Source: Piper betle (Eukaryota; Streptophyta; Magnoliopsida; Piperales; Piperaceae). Taken from it: 64,000 nt of DNA. Below the pieces are notes generated by a model. The model was not told the origin of the DNA and made no database searches. It worked only from the letters and a program-made list of their open reading frames with translations. Positions 25,024 through 36,103 of the stretch are shown here, piece by piece; the first letter of the stretch is position 1, and the number at the start of each line of letters is the position of its first letter. The stretch lies in contig JAURVB010013334.1 of assembly GCA_033002965.1 (NCBI GenBank), positions 1-64,000 of the forward strand. The letters are read 5' to 3'. The position numbers and the translations under genes were made by a program.

Positions 25024-25660
25024 ATGCATATGATCGACGTGTTGCACTTCGCACCCATTGCCCGGTTCATAGTTGAACATGCTTTATCAGAATTTGTAAT
25101 AAGAAATGGAGAGGATAGTTTCTTTATGGATGTAGAGTACTTGGGACACTCTTTGCTTGCTTTAACTCTAGTAAATAACGAACGAAGAGCCCAAACCAAC
25201 CCATTTTGGTTGCATGCTGACGATACTTTACCAATCCGGCTAGGATCATCACTTTCTCCAATGACGATTTGTGTCACCCTGAGCCCAACCACAATCGGTC
25301 ATTGTTCATTAGTGTGGAGCACCACAACAAGCTTGTTCAGCGTGCACTTGTTGATCAAGAGTCATCAATTAATATTTTTCCTATTCATGTATTGTTTGAG
25401 TTGGGTCACACTAAGGCACCTCATGCCAGATGATACTACAGTTAATTCAGTATCTTTTATACTGTATGAGTCATTGGGAATGGTATGTTTACACAGCTCT
25501 GTTGGTCCCTCCATGGGCGACTGTAGATTCATGACTACCGATGCGTACCATCTTTGTGGCACTAATGGATTAAAGTTGCACCCAGCAAAGGAGGTCAAAT
25601 CTAAGTCTAGGCTACGAAGTCCATTCACTCTTTAGGGAGCGCACTTTACAGATGCCACAT
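25024..25660 (+). pseudogene. Tat aspartic protease region, altered active site
   Basis: One frame is open for 203 codons from 25024, but the family motif is split between frames. The first part is 'LGHSLLALTLVNNERRAQTNPFW'. The active-site segment, in another frame, is 'ALVDQESSINIFPIHVLFELG' (about 25344-25405). The catalytic Asp codon is at 25353-25355, but the residue two places on, normally Gly in the Asp-X-Gly triad, is Glu. In the family this enzyme cuts the polyprotein inside the particle. Here it should be inactive. Confidence 0.75.
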
Positions 25661-26239
25661 TCTTCATGGAGTAAAATGTCCTAAAGTTGACTTGAGAACA
25701 ACCGTCTAGTCATGTCTATCCTACTACAATTGATTTGCCGAACTTTATTAAATGTACAGCTAATTATCCACCACTAAAGCCTCCTAAAGTTACACAAGTT
25801 GTCAGTTCCATCGACACCAGCAATTTCACTGGGGCCAGAAACTTCATTAGTACCTCTAAAGGTAATAGTGCATTCAGGACATCCAAAGCAAAAAATTAAA
25901 GGGATATCACCATCCCAAGAAGTGTGAAGTTAAGAAGAGAAAGATCACATTGTAACTGAAGATGCTCCATGGTGTTAGGACAATGGGAAATGCCAATGGA
26001 AAACTTTTGTGGGAATGAAGTAATTACACTTGACCCATACCAGGTTATTTACTTGGAAGAAGAAGAATGCAATTCATTTGACGAGTTTGAGATTATAACC
26101 TTGAAACCATAAGATTCAATTGCATCAAGTGAAAATGAAGGATCAATGCGACCATAGTTTGTGAGAGCAACATCACACAAAGAGGGACTACCAGATAAAG
26201 AAATACAACAAGCACCGAGTTATTTTGTGGATGGAGTTA

Positions 26240-27230
26240 CTCTAGCAGTAGAATGACATGTGGAAATTAACTTGGGAACTTATCAAGAACCCCGTCCAAC
26301 TTTTCTTGGGTCAGATTTAATTTAAAAGAAATGGAGAAGCGACACCTCATTTATTTACTTAGAAGTTACAAGGATTGTTTTGCATGGTCCTATGCTGAGA
26401 TGCCAGGTTTGTCCACCAAAATTGCCGTACACTGCCTTCCAGTTAAGCCAGGTGAGCGTCCAATTGTTCAAGCTAGAAGAAAGTTTAGCCCACTGATCAA
26501 GGACATGATAGCAATAGAGATAGAGAAGTTGAAAAAAGCAAACTTTATTCTGGAGGTCAAGTACTCGGAATGGTTGGAAAACGTTGTCCTGGTAAAGAAG
26601 AAGAATGGCCAGATGAGGATTTCTATAGACTTCCGAGATCTCAAGAAAGCATGTCCTAAGGATGCATTTCCTTTACCGATCCCTGATATTTTACTTGACA
26701 ATGTAGTTGGTTTCAAAAATTTTCTTTCATTTATGGATTTAATGGCTACAACCAGATTCACATAGCAGTAGAAGATGAAGAAAAGATAGTTTTCTACACG
26801 CCTATTGGAATCTATTGCTGTACGTTAATGCCGTTCAGTCTGAAGAATGTAGAGAACTTATCAATGGGTGATGCAATATATTTTTATAGACATGCTACAT
26901 GTGGAAATAGAAGATTATGTTGATGACATAATTGTGAAGTCAAAAGCAAGAAGTGATCATTTTAAGGCGTTACAGAAGGTATTTCACCGGTGTAGAGTCA
27001 ATAACTTGAAGTTGAATCTACAAAAATGTGCTTTTGGTGTTTAATTAGGGTAATTTCTTGGATTTTTGGTGCATGAGCAAGGAATCCAAGTTGACCCTAC
27101 CAGAATTCAAGCTATTAGAGATATGAGTCCACCTACATCCTTGTGTCAATTGCAAAACTTCGTAGGAAAGATCAATTATAGTAAGAGGCTTATCCTAGAC
27201 TTGTTGTCAAAGATTTTGCCACTTATTAAT
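26240..27230 (+). pseudogene. Tat reverse transcriptase, frameshifted
   Basis: The pre-RT motif 'HVEINLGTYQEPRPTF' (about 26260) leads into an open frame 26331-26765. That frame has 'DCFAWSYAEMPGLSTKIAVH', 'VKKKNGQMRISIDFRDLKKACPKDAFPLPIPD' and 'FLSFMD'. A small deletion near 26738 shifts the frame. The next frame begins 'GYNQIHIAVEDEEKIVFYT', then 'MPFSLKN', and after a further shift the catalytic 'DYVDD' (Asp-Asp at 26922-26927) and 'IIVKSKARSDHFKALQKVF'. It ends with 'GFLVHEQGIQVDPTRIQAIRDM' near 27120. The enzyme would copy element RNA to DNA. The catalytic residues are kept but no continuous frame is. Confidence 0.9.
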
Positions 27231-28180
27231 TGTTGAAGAAAGGTAACTAGTTTAAGTGAGGGGAAAAGTGTGAATGAGCCTTTGAGGAGATAAAGACATG
27301 GTTCCTAAAACCTCCAACTATACTTGCTCTAGTGCCAAATAGGCCACTCATCCTATATATTTCTCACACAGAGGCAACACTTGCAGCTATTTTAGCCCAA
27401 GCTGATGACCTTGGGAGAGAATGACATTTGCATTACTTAAGCAAAGTTATGAGTTCAATTCAATCAAGGTACATCTAGATTGAGAAAGCATGTTTAGCCT
27501 TGGTGTTTGCTTCACAGAAGTTGCGACATTACTTTCTTACATATGAAGTGCATTTAGCGGTCCACAACAACCCTGTTTGATATTTACTCCAACAACTGGC
27601 CTTGTCAAGAAGAGCAGCAAGATGGCTTTGGAAGTTAATAGAGTTTTACATTAAGTATGTCACACAAAAAACAGTGAAAGGTTAAGCAATTCCCGAGCTA
27701 CTCACTAACCATTTAGCTCTACCATCAGAAAAGAAAGAAGAAGATGTCCATTACAACGTAAATAAGGAACTAGTAAAGTAGACTTTGTATTTCAATGGAG
27801 TAGTTGTGGTAATGCGAGGAGGAGTAGGACCAACAGGAGGTGCTAGAATTGTCTTAGTAGAGCCTTTATGGAAGATGCATTTATAGGCTTACTATTTAGC
27901 TTATTTTTGCACTAACAACAACACAGAATATGAAGGTATGTTGCTTGGAAAGGATTTGAAAGTGGAATACTTGGTAGTTCGAGACAACTCATTATTGGTA
28001 ATCCAAGAAGTTGTAAGGAATTTGAAGTTAAGGAAGCACACGTGGTAGTATGCAAGGCGTGTTTGATGCAACTATTGAAGAATTTTAAAAAGTGATGTTT
28101 GAACATATCCCTCACTCTACAAATTGCATGGCAGATGTACTTGCCGTATTGGGTTCAGGATTCATTGTTGAATGAGAACT
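27230..28180 (+). pseudogene. Tat dual RNase H (gypsy-type plus archaeal-type)
   Basis: The first domain reads 'PLILYISHTEATLAAILAQ' (about 27350), 'IEKACLALVFASQKLRHYFLTYEVHLAVHNNP' and 'RAARWLWKLIEFYIKYV'. The second domain starts near 27781 with 'TLYFNG', then 'GARIVL', 'CTNNNTEYEGMLLG' (about 27910) and 'VVRDNSLLVIQE'. The second domain is the marker of the Tat group. Its first metal-binding position, Asp in the family, is Asn (codon 27794-27796). Several stops interrupt both domains. RNase H removes the RNA strand during reverse transcription. Confidence 0.85.
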
Positions 28181-28369
28181 TATAGAGCCAATTATTTGGT
28201 TTGCTCACCATTACGCACCTGCTGGTGCAGTCTTACTGTCAAGTGTTATAATCGAAAACTCCGCACTAGATGAATTTGGGAATTGGTATGGAGATATTAT
28301 CAACTTTTTGGCATGCAACCAGCTACTCAGTGATCTATATAAGGCTCGTGAGCTGCGATGAATTGCTTC

Positions 28370-29500
28370 ATGTCATCTCCTTGAAGGAGAACTATTATAT
28401 CGTCAAGAATTTGATGGAGTCTTACTATGGTGTTTGACCAAAGAGAAAGTTTGAAGGCTATGAGAGACGCACATGAAGGGACTTATGGAGAGCACCAAGG
28501 TGGAAGAAGGTTACTATCACCTTGTGCTTTGAATCAGATACTTTTGGCCAACAATGTATAAAGATTGTATAGGTTTTGCTTGGTCATGTGAGAAGTGTTA
28601 GTTGCAGGCACCTTTGAAGCATTTGCCACCAGAACCGTTGCACCCGATTGGCGCTTATTGGCCATTTTAGATTTGGGGGATTGATTTTATCGGTCCAATC
28701 CATCCATTATCATCAAAGGGTCACAAGTTCATCTTGATGACGATTGAATATTTTACTAGGTGGGGTGTAGCAATACCGGCAAGAAGATAGACAAGAGAGT
28801 GTGTCTCTCAATTCATGAAGGAAAATATTATCTGCCAGTTTGGAGTTCCCCAGAAGCTTATTACGGACAATAGCACGCCATTCATGGGATGGCAAGTTGC
28901 AGAGTTAGCAAAGCAACACCGGTTTGAAATGATATAATCATCACCATACAACCCGCAATCAAATGGACAAGTGAAATCTTTCGACAAGAATTTGAAGCAA
29001 ATATTGCGAAAGATGGTGATAGATCATCAACGTGATTGACATGAGAGGCTACCCGAAGCATTGTGGTTATACTGTACTTCCACTCGTGTAAGTAACGGAG
29101 TTACTCCTTTTTTAGTTTATGGAATGGAAGCCATTTTGCTTTTGGAAGTAGAATTACCTGCACTAAGGATGGCTACTCCTTCACAAGTATCACCAAAATA
29201 GATGAAAATGTAGCAAATAGAATTGCGTCAATCGAAGCGATTAATGAGCATCATCATGTTGTAAGGGAAAGGTTGAAAAAATACCCTGAAGCGAAGACAA
29301 GGAAATACAATCAAGACATAGAGCCTAGAAAGTTTAGCCCCAGAATGTTTGTGTTGTGCAACACCCATGAAGTTAGAGTTGGATTGCTAATGTCTAAATT
29401 TTTCCTATCATGGGAAGGGCCATAGGTTGTGTAACGAGATATTGGAAAGGAATGTTATGAGTTTTCAACAATCGATGAAGATTCTTTGTTCCAAGTCAAT
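28370..29500 (+). pseudogene. Tat integrase with catalytic Glu replaced by Lys
   Basis: A zinc-binding segment is visible over two frames ('DAHEGTYGEHQGGRR', 'FWPTMYKDC', 'SCEKC', about 28470-28600). The core follows: 'GIDFIGPIHPLSSKGHKFILMTIEYF' with Asp1 at 28683-28685, and 'QFGVPQKLITDN' with Asp2 at 28866-28868. Exactly 35 residues later in the same frame, the position that is Glu in DD35E integrases is Lys (28974-28976, 'NGQVKSF'). A TAA lies between them (near 28934). The C-terminal part ('VSNGVTPFLVYGMEAILLLEVELP') is recognisable to about 29170. It would be inactive even if translated. Confidence 0.88.
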
Positions 29501-29642
29501 GTTAGATACTTGAAAATTTTGAGGTCACACCCCGCCGGGTAAAGCCTAAATGACAAGAAGGTTGATGGATGTACAATTTATATAGCAAAAAAACGCAAGT
29601 TATATTTTTGCCAATTCTTCTTTCTGAGTTTACAAAAAATCA

Positions 29643-29651
29643 ACGAGGGGC
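29643..29651 (+). promoter_or_regulatory. Tat polypurine tract
   Basis: A purine-rich run (ACGAGGGG core) lies just before the 3' LTR start at 29655. This is where plus-strand DNA synthesis is primed. Confidence 0.6.
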
Positions 29652-30449
29652 TGATGTTCATCTAAATTATACACCACACCCTTTGGCTCGATTCGTGAGA
29701 CCAAACCCAACTAGCCGTAGTCACACCCTTGCACCAAGTTAGCCTTTGGTTTAAGCCTATACAATTCAAATTTTATTGATATAGGGATAAAAAGAAAAAA
29801 GATAAATATTTGTGTAAATTTATACTTATTTAGTCATGTGGATAAGTTTTTAGCCTCGAAGAAAGAGGAGGATAAGTTCCAAATTTACAAGAGGGGATAT
29901 CTAGAGGAAGTTAAGCAAGGAATGATTCCACACCCGTGGAACATAGAAGGTTTTCATGTTATATAAAAAACCGAGCCTAAGTGGCCGAAAGGGCGCCAGA
30001 AATATTTTTTAAAAAAAGGAGGCCGGTGATCTTGTTGTGCTGCAAAGAAGAGAAGGAATATGAAAACTTCATCTACCAACGTTTTTCTGCTTCTTCTACA
30101 TTCCTTGCCAGTCGCCCTGTCCTTGCTGGGAAGAAAAAGTCGCAGTCATGCTTCCCTCACCTAAAAGAGAAGAATTACCGCACTTGCTCGTTGACATCCC
30201 CTCAGGAGCCAAGGACCATTGTTGCCCGGAGTTATCGCTGTGAAGTCGTCACCACAGCAGAGAGTTTTCTCCCGGTTCAAGGTCTGCCTTATATTCCGCC
30301 GACCACCATCCTTGCTTGACGCCCTAGAAGAGTTACTAAGCGGTTCGAGTGGAGGAAACCTACTGCCTGTCATGTGCTCGCCGTCGTGAAGCTTTTCCGT
30401 AGATGATCTACTCGAAAAGGGTTTTTCTCTTTTGCAGGTAAAAATAGAG

Positions 30450-31050
30450 GAGGTTTGAAGCAGAAAACAGCACCGGAGAGCTGATTTCGCGGTTATTTTC
30501 CGAGCAACGCCGGCCGGTCACAGCCCAACCTTAATATCCAAGCGAAGCCTACGAAGCAGTCTTCAGATCTGAATGGAGTCCTGCCGGATTTTGTCCCCAC
30601 CGTCGCCGAAATTTTGCAAGGAAGTTGCTGACCGGAGAAGACAGAAAACAGAGGAGTTTGAAGCAGAAAACAGAAGCAGAGAGCTAAATTCGCGGCTGTT
30701 TTTCCGACCAACGCCGTCCATTCACAACCCAAACTTAATGTTCAAAGCCAAGTTGACGAAGTAATCTTCAGATTTTGGTGGAGTGTCACGGATTTCGTTG
30801 CCCCTGTCGCCGAAATTTTGTAAGGAAATTGTTGACCGGAGAAGACAGAAAACAGAAGAGTTTGTAGAAGAAAACAGCAGCAGTGAGCTGATTTTGTGGC
30901 TGTTTTACGACCAATGTTGACCGTTCACAACCCAGCCTTAGTATCCAAAGCGAAGCTGATGAAGCGATCTTCCGTTCTGGGTAGATACCCGCCGGAGTTC
31001 TCAGTTGCGGGAATTCTGCACGAAAGTTGCTGACCAGAGAAGAAAAAGAA
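30450..31050 (+). repeat. 201-bp tandem repeat, three copies, Tat 3' LTR
   Basis: Units start at about 30450, 30651 and 30855. They are homologous, in order, to the array at 19550-20152. Confidence 0.9.
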
Positions 31051-31892
31051 CAGAGACCCCTGTAGCTGATTGGCGCTCTTCCTACCAAAGTTGACGTCGA
31101 GAATAAGAAGAAGAGAACCGAAGAATTAGAATCATCACCAATTGAAGCTGCCACCGCCCAGAAGTCCGATTGAACTTGTCTTGCCGGAGTTCTCAGTTGC
31201 GGCTAATGTTGGGTAGCGTCCCCTGTTCTCACAGTGAAGCCGCTGCATTGCCAACCTGTTGTCGTACCCTTGCTGTTGCTTCATATCATCGCCGGAGTTG
31301 GCACTATTGCCATGAAGGAGTGCTGCCGAAGCTCTATCTATTGCCATCCATCCTAGCCGAAGAGAGGCGGGGCCTGCCTCGTTGCTCCGTCCTGCTATTG
31401 CGAAAAGTTGCTGCCGGAGCACATTGGACTCTGACCGCTGCAGTCTCTTTCGTGTCAGGGAGGAGAAGTAGTACTGTTGGGGTTTGCTTTGATTTGCTTG
31501 CTGTTCCACCGGCTAGAGACATCACCATTCCGCCATGAGGTCGTCGCTATCATAACTGAAGGGAAGGGAGACGCGGTATCTTGCTGAGACGATCGCCCAG
31601 GATTTGGCTGTCCTCCGAAGTTGCTGAAATAATCATTACTTTGCTGCAAGAGTGCTGCCGAATTCTGTCGTGGATTAAAGCCGGAGGTCCGTCGAAGGAG
31701 GAAAGCCCGCCGGTGCTGCAACAAATAAAGGAAAAGAGATCGAAAGGAAAAAAACGGGTTTGCGGTCCTATTTGGCGTACTCGCTTGCCATTTATTTTAT
31801 CCTAACTTATGACTGTTCGCGTCCACTAGTGAAGCTTACACCCACCAGCTGAGCCCAATTGCAGCTTGAATCACTCGGTCACTGTTTTTAAC

Positions 31893-32770
31893 CGGTGTTG
31901 TGAAAATCGCCGATTCCGAAATGGAATCGGCCGATTCCACTCGGATTGGTAGGAAATGGATTCAAAAAACCATTTAAATCGGTTTCCTCCAAATCGGTTC
32001 GTGAATAGGCCGATTCGAGCCAATTCCGACCAATTCGAGTTGATTTTGGAATCAGCCCAAATTGGCCGATTCCAGATGGTGACGATAGATGGCGGGCGGC
32101 AACGGTAGGGTGGGGCTGGGCTGGGCTGGATCAGGGGCAGGGGGCAGCAACGGCGGCGACTGGGCGACGGGGGGCAGGGTGGGGGGCAAGGGGGAGATCT
32201 GGAGGGGCGGGGCGGGGGCGCAGGGGGGGGGGCGGGGCTTGGCCGGTTGGGGGAGGCGGGGTGGGATGGCGGCGGCGGGGAGGAACAGGGCACGGCTGGC
32301 TGGGGGAGGTTGGGTGCGGCGGGCGCAGGGCGGGGCAGGGAACGAAGCTGGGCCGGCGGGGTGGGGCGGGTATGGGGGGAGGGGGTGCGGCGGCAGCGGC
32401 GGCGACGAGGAAGGAAGGCAGATGTGGGAAAGAACGGGCGAAGGGGAAAGAAATACCTGTGGTGACATTCTCGTGATTAAAATTTAACTCGTGTTTGACT
32501 CATATTAAAAATAATAACTAACTCTAAATAATTCAAAAAATATTTTAAAAAATATGAAAAAATATTATAAAAATAATACATATAATAATATCAAAATACC
32601 ATTAATATCTAATTTTTATATATTTATGTTATGAGTTGTCAAATTATTATATACAACCGATTTAGACCGATTCAACTGGACCGATTCCTATCAGATTTAG
32701 GCCGATTCCGATTTCGACTCCCTCAAAAACCGATTCCAATTCCGATTCTGATTCCGATTTTTGCAACCAT
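31893..32770. mobile_element. Non-autonomous MULE-like element with captured LTR fragment
   Basis: It is flanked by GTTTTTAAC (31884-31892 and 32771-32779), a 9-bp duplication as expected for Mutator-like elements. The ends are imperfect inverted repeats: GTTGTGAAAATCG on the left, and GGTTGCAAAAATCGG as the complement of the right. Each end is packed with GGAATCGG/CCGATTCC octamers. The middle is a very G-rich block (32090-32440), followed by an AT-rich piece (32462-32620) that matches the tail of the Tekay-type LTRs. No transposase is present. The Tat 5' LTR lacks it at the same site (about 22640). Confidence 0.82.
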
Positions 32771-33382
32771 GTTTTTAACTAATGCACCGTGCACCCTTAA
32801 TAGCAAGGCGTACCCAACATTTTGTGAAGCTATTTAAAACTGGCAAAAAATCCACTAAATTATGTAATTTGTAAAGAAAAAAATTAGTGGATTGTGAGTG
32901 TCAATTTCATCGTAGAATGATTTAAGGATTCAAATTGCCTGAAAAACCCTGTAAAATTTCTTATGTTATTGTTTACTTGTGACATTTTATTTTTATTGAG
33001 TGTTTTTTTGTGTGATAAAAGAACTTTGGTCCTATCGAGCCCTCTAATTTGACTGAAAGACATAATTCACAGAGAGGGCAGTAATCCTGTGCCTAAACAA
33101 TGACATACCTTGAAAACCGTAAATGAATATTAAATGCTACAATAATATAAATAAAGGCCTAAAACCCTGATTAAGACATAAAAATTATCTATATACATCG
33201 TGTATACACTAATAACTCATTTTCTGCTATAGCCTAACTGAAACATTTGTATCTTGGGCCTTATATTAATACTCTGAAAATTAGTCTGACTTGAAGTCAC
33301 TCAAATGAACTCGAGGCTCGTCCAAATTGGCCAAAATTATAAGCAGGGAAAACCCTAACTTGAAGTTAGATTTTACAATCAT

Positions 33383-33740
33383 GTTGGCTAGTTAATAGAT
33401 ACAAAAGTTTGATTCATATATTTAAGTAAAATTATAATAATAATATTATTAAATGTATCTTCTTTTTTGTATAAACGACATTGAATTCAATACAAACCGG
33501 AAAAGACGTCGTCACACCAATCAATTCAAGAGTAATCTTCTCTGATCTAGTTTTTTTCAACGACAAGCTCTAGATTGCATATCCACGTATTAGGCATTGA
33601 CATTTCAAAATAAAATAACGTCATTTAACATTTAACAAAAACACAAAACATAAGGAGATAAAATGTTTTGGATCATTAACCCTGGCAGAGTAGACAATTT
33701 TTAGACAATTTTTTTCTCAAAGCGAGAACTATCTTGTTTC
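33383..33740. other. Low-copy AT-rich intergenic sequence
   Basis: No repeat family shared with the rest of the window. It lies just downstream, in the minus sense, of the POLAR-like locus, so it may hold that gene's 3' end. Confidence 0.4.
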
Positions 33741-33869
33741 ACACTTATCATTTCTCAAATCATAACATCTTTCCATCTTTCCAAATTCCTGCAAACAAAT
33801 TCAAGTAGAAATAAAATTGATTAGTAAGTTTAAAATAAATTATTTTTAACAAAATTTGCCTGTAGCATG

Positions 33870-34079
33870 TGTTGGGTTTGTCCCATATCGGTCGTAGAAG
33901 TTATTGGTGACTTGTATATAGGCTAATGGGAAAGCCTTATTCTTTGAGTTAACTTTTGGATTAAGAGAGGCCCGTGATACCTATTGCGAGTTTCCTTTGG
34001 TTATTTAAAGTCCCTTTTGGAGGCCCGAAGGGTCCAATCGTGGTTTCGGAGCTTTGGTGGGGGCCTAAAGGGCCCAACA
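33870..34079. mobile_element. TRIM remnant (family H), 210 bp
   Basis: It starts TGTTGGGTTTGTCCC and ends GGGCCCAACA, with imperfect flanks GCATG (33865-33869) and GCACG (34080-34084). The first ~170 bp match the LTRs of the complete TRIM at 36104-36605. A diverged initiator-Met-tRNA-type primer site (TGGTTTCGGAGC, 34041-34052) follows, then a short piece of a second LTR end. Internal sequence has been deleted. It sits in or next to an exon block of the POLAR-like locus. Confidence 0.75.
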
Positions 34080-36103
34080 GCACGTTCCTGCAACCAACAT
34101 ATCTTTCACCTGGAGCAATATCTGCGCATGTTCTAGAGCTGGCTCCAACTTTGCAATTCTTTTTTATTGTCTAGTTTCTATAATTTGGTGCAACTCCCTC
34201 TCCCGTGCATATGGGGAAACTCCATCAAAATCTCCATTACCTAAGTTCACCTAGTTGGTCAATCATCTATGCAACTCAACCGTGAATTCTCAATGGAGCT
34301 GTTCTTACTGTGTCAGCCTGTAATTTGCAAATGATAATCATAATGACAGTGTTGACACAGATACAAAAAATACAACTGATAATCTCCAACTGACTAACAT
34401 CAGCATGTTTTGATAGGAAAATGTGATATGACATATATCTTGTATTCAAATGTCTGGGTAATATAATAATGAATCATCGCAAATTGAGGCATAAGCAAAA
34501 TTACCATAGTTGAATATATTTATTCAACCAAAACAACTATTGTCTTTTAAACAAAACAAATATGCATGCTTATTTGCCTCAGTTTTACTGAAACCTGACA
34601 CCAAACGCAAAAACATCATGCACTTTATTCCAAAATATGTTCATTCACAAAGCCTTTGCATGTATTTGGAAACCACAATTTTATTGCATTACAACTATGT
34701 AGATAAATTTCTTCATCATGCTTAATGATTAAAGGATTATACATTAAAAGCTCACATCATGCAAGACAATTTTATAGTACGTTAGTACTCCAATAAACAA
34801 ATAAAGAAAAAAAATGCTACAGTAGACAACATCTTGGTGCATAAAGACAACATCTTCCTTAAACCCCATGCTAGAGACATCAATTAATCATTATCTTAAA
34901 TTCATCAAATCAGTAAAATTTCCATCTGGGTAAGAAGCAATAAAAGAAGTACGCAACCAGTTCTTGGAAAAGATAAAAAAGAAAGTAATATTATCGTCAC
35001 ACAATGATTCGAAAATGAAAATAGAATTATAAGAATGATGTATTAACATCACATCCAGAGTTATTAAATTTCACAGAAAATGAAATATTAAGTAGTAGTT
35101 TGTCATAGATTATGATATTACACAACAGAAATTTACCTCTATGATCTCGTCTTGGAAGTACCCTGCTGCTCCAAGAGTTCTAGTTCAGCTTCAAGTTTAG
35201 CCTCCAATTTGCCAATGCCATTTTCATTTCTAGATATTGGATGATACATCGGGAGCCCAGAAGCTAGTTTGACAAATGAACAACCATTGTAAGATGGATT
35301 CATGTAAACTCTTATAGCTTCTGAAGTAATCTCCCTTTTCCATACTCTTTCATTCTTGATGTCTTTGAGCAAACTCTCCATTGGCTCTGGCAACTCTGCC
35401 ATTTTGTATTTGGCAAACATCAAAGTCAAACCAACTCCCACACTTAAGTGAAAAGCTAACCTTTCTTGAGCCAAACCTCGAGAAAAATAAAGCTAATTAT
35501 CAATAATAAGGTGACATTACAGAATAAAAAACATATAAACCATTCCTGTTACTGTGTTTTAAATGGTATTTTAAGATATTGCATTGGGGAAAATCAATGC
35601 CAATATATTATCAAAATTTGCATCAAATAAAGTAGATTAAATAGCAGATAATGCACAATTATATTTGTTAAGCCCTCTTACTTAGCTGTGACAAAAGCGA
35701 TTAATCCATGATTAGATAAGGTAATCCATACATTTTATGCATCTTATTTTGGCAATAAACCTAAAAATACATATGCATAAAAGTTAAACTATTTTGAGAT
35801 GGCCATCGACTCACACTTTGGGCTAGTTCTTACCCTTCTTCCAAGAAGTGCGCGACATCGAAATCCAATGCACAAATTTGAGAACTGAGCAACTCATCCT
35901 GTCAACTCAAATTCAACAGTAACAAAAGCACAAAAAATGAGAAAGCTCTTAGATAGGAGAGTCTATACGAACATAATTTTTCTGCGACCAAGAGGAGGGA
36001 TGGTGTGTTCCCGGGTATGGAAGCAGGACATGGAGTTGGTGGAAGAGACAGAAGATCATAAGAAAGAACATACATCCATAACTAAAGAACATACATCCAT
36101 AAC

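Larger units (their letters stand above)
15856..33099 (+). mobile_element. Tat-lineage Ty3/gypsy retrotransposon (decayed)
   Basis: The 5' LTR is 15856 to about 22967 (carrying solo LTR D). A primer site follows at about 22971. The internal region has gag, protease, RT, RNase H, a second RNase H and integrase in that order (about 23690-29500). A polypurine tract (AACGAGGGGC, 29643-29651) precedes the 3' LTR at 29655-33099. The flanks are ATGAA (15851-15855) and ATGAC (33100-33104), a one-mismatch TSD. The second, archaeal-type RNase H after the normal one and the 'YVDDIIVKSK' RT signature place it in the Tat/Ogre group. Every domain has stops or frameshifts, so it cannot move on its own. Confidence 0.88.
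29655..33099 (+). repeat. Tat 3' LTR (with MULE-like insertion)
   Basis: It starts TGTTCATCTAAATTA and ends near CTAAACA. It carries the 201-bp three-unit array at 30450-31050 and an 878-bp inserted element at 31893-32770. It lacks two blocks that the 5' LTR has. Short frames with Arg/Ser/Leu-rich translations on both strands reflect composition and not genes. Confidence 0.85.
12998..33377 (-). mobile_element. Tekay-type solo LTR C, split by a nested Tat element
   Basis: The left terminus TGTGATGCCCC starts at 12998 and is preceded by ATCAT (12993-12997). The right terminus GATTTTACA ends at 33377 and is followed by ATCAT (33378-33382). Between them, only 12998 to about 15855 and about 33100-33377 belong to the LTR (about 3.1 kb). 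The middle is the Tat element. Blocks shared with LTRs D and E occur at 13540-14000 on the left. On the right, the 'taactcattttctgctat' block near 33213 and the final ~100 bp are shared. The perfect 5-bp TSD shows a solo LTR left by LTR-LTR recombination before the Tat insertion. Confidence 0.85.

Noticed and set aside
25024..25635. 203-codon open frame taken as an intact gene
   Set aside because: It is one frame across the Tat protease region. The catalytic segment is in another frame, and the C-terminal half of this frame has no family similarity.
32089..32487. Overlapping Gly/Ala/Arg- and Pro-rich open frames on both strands
   Set aside because: They lie in the G-rich cargo of the MULE-like element. 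All frames are open because of composition, with no domain and no conserved start.
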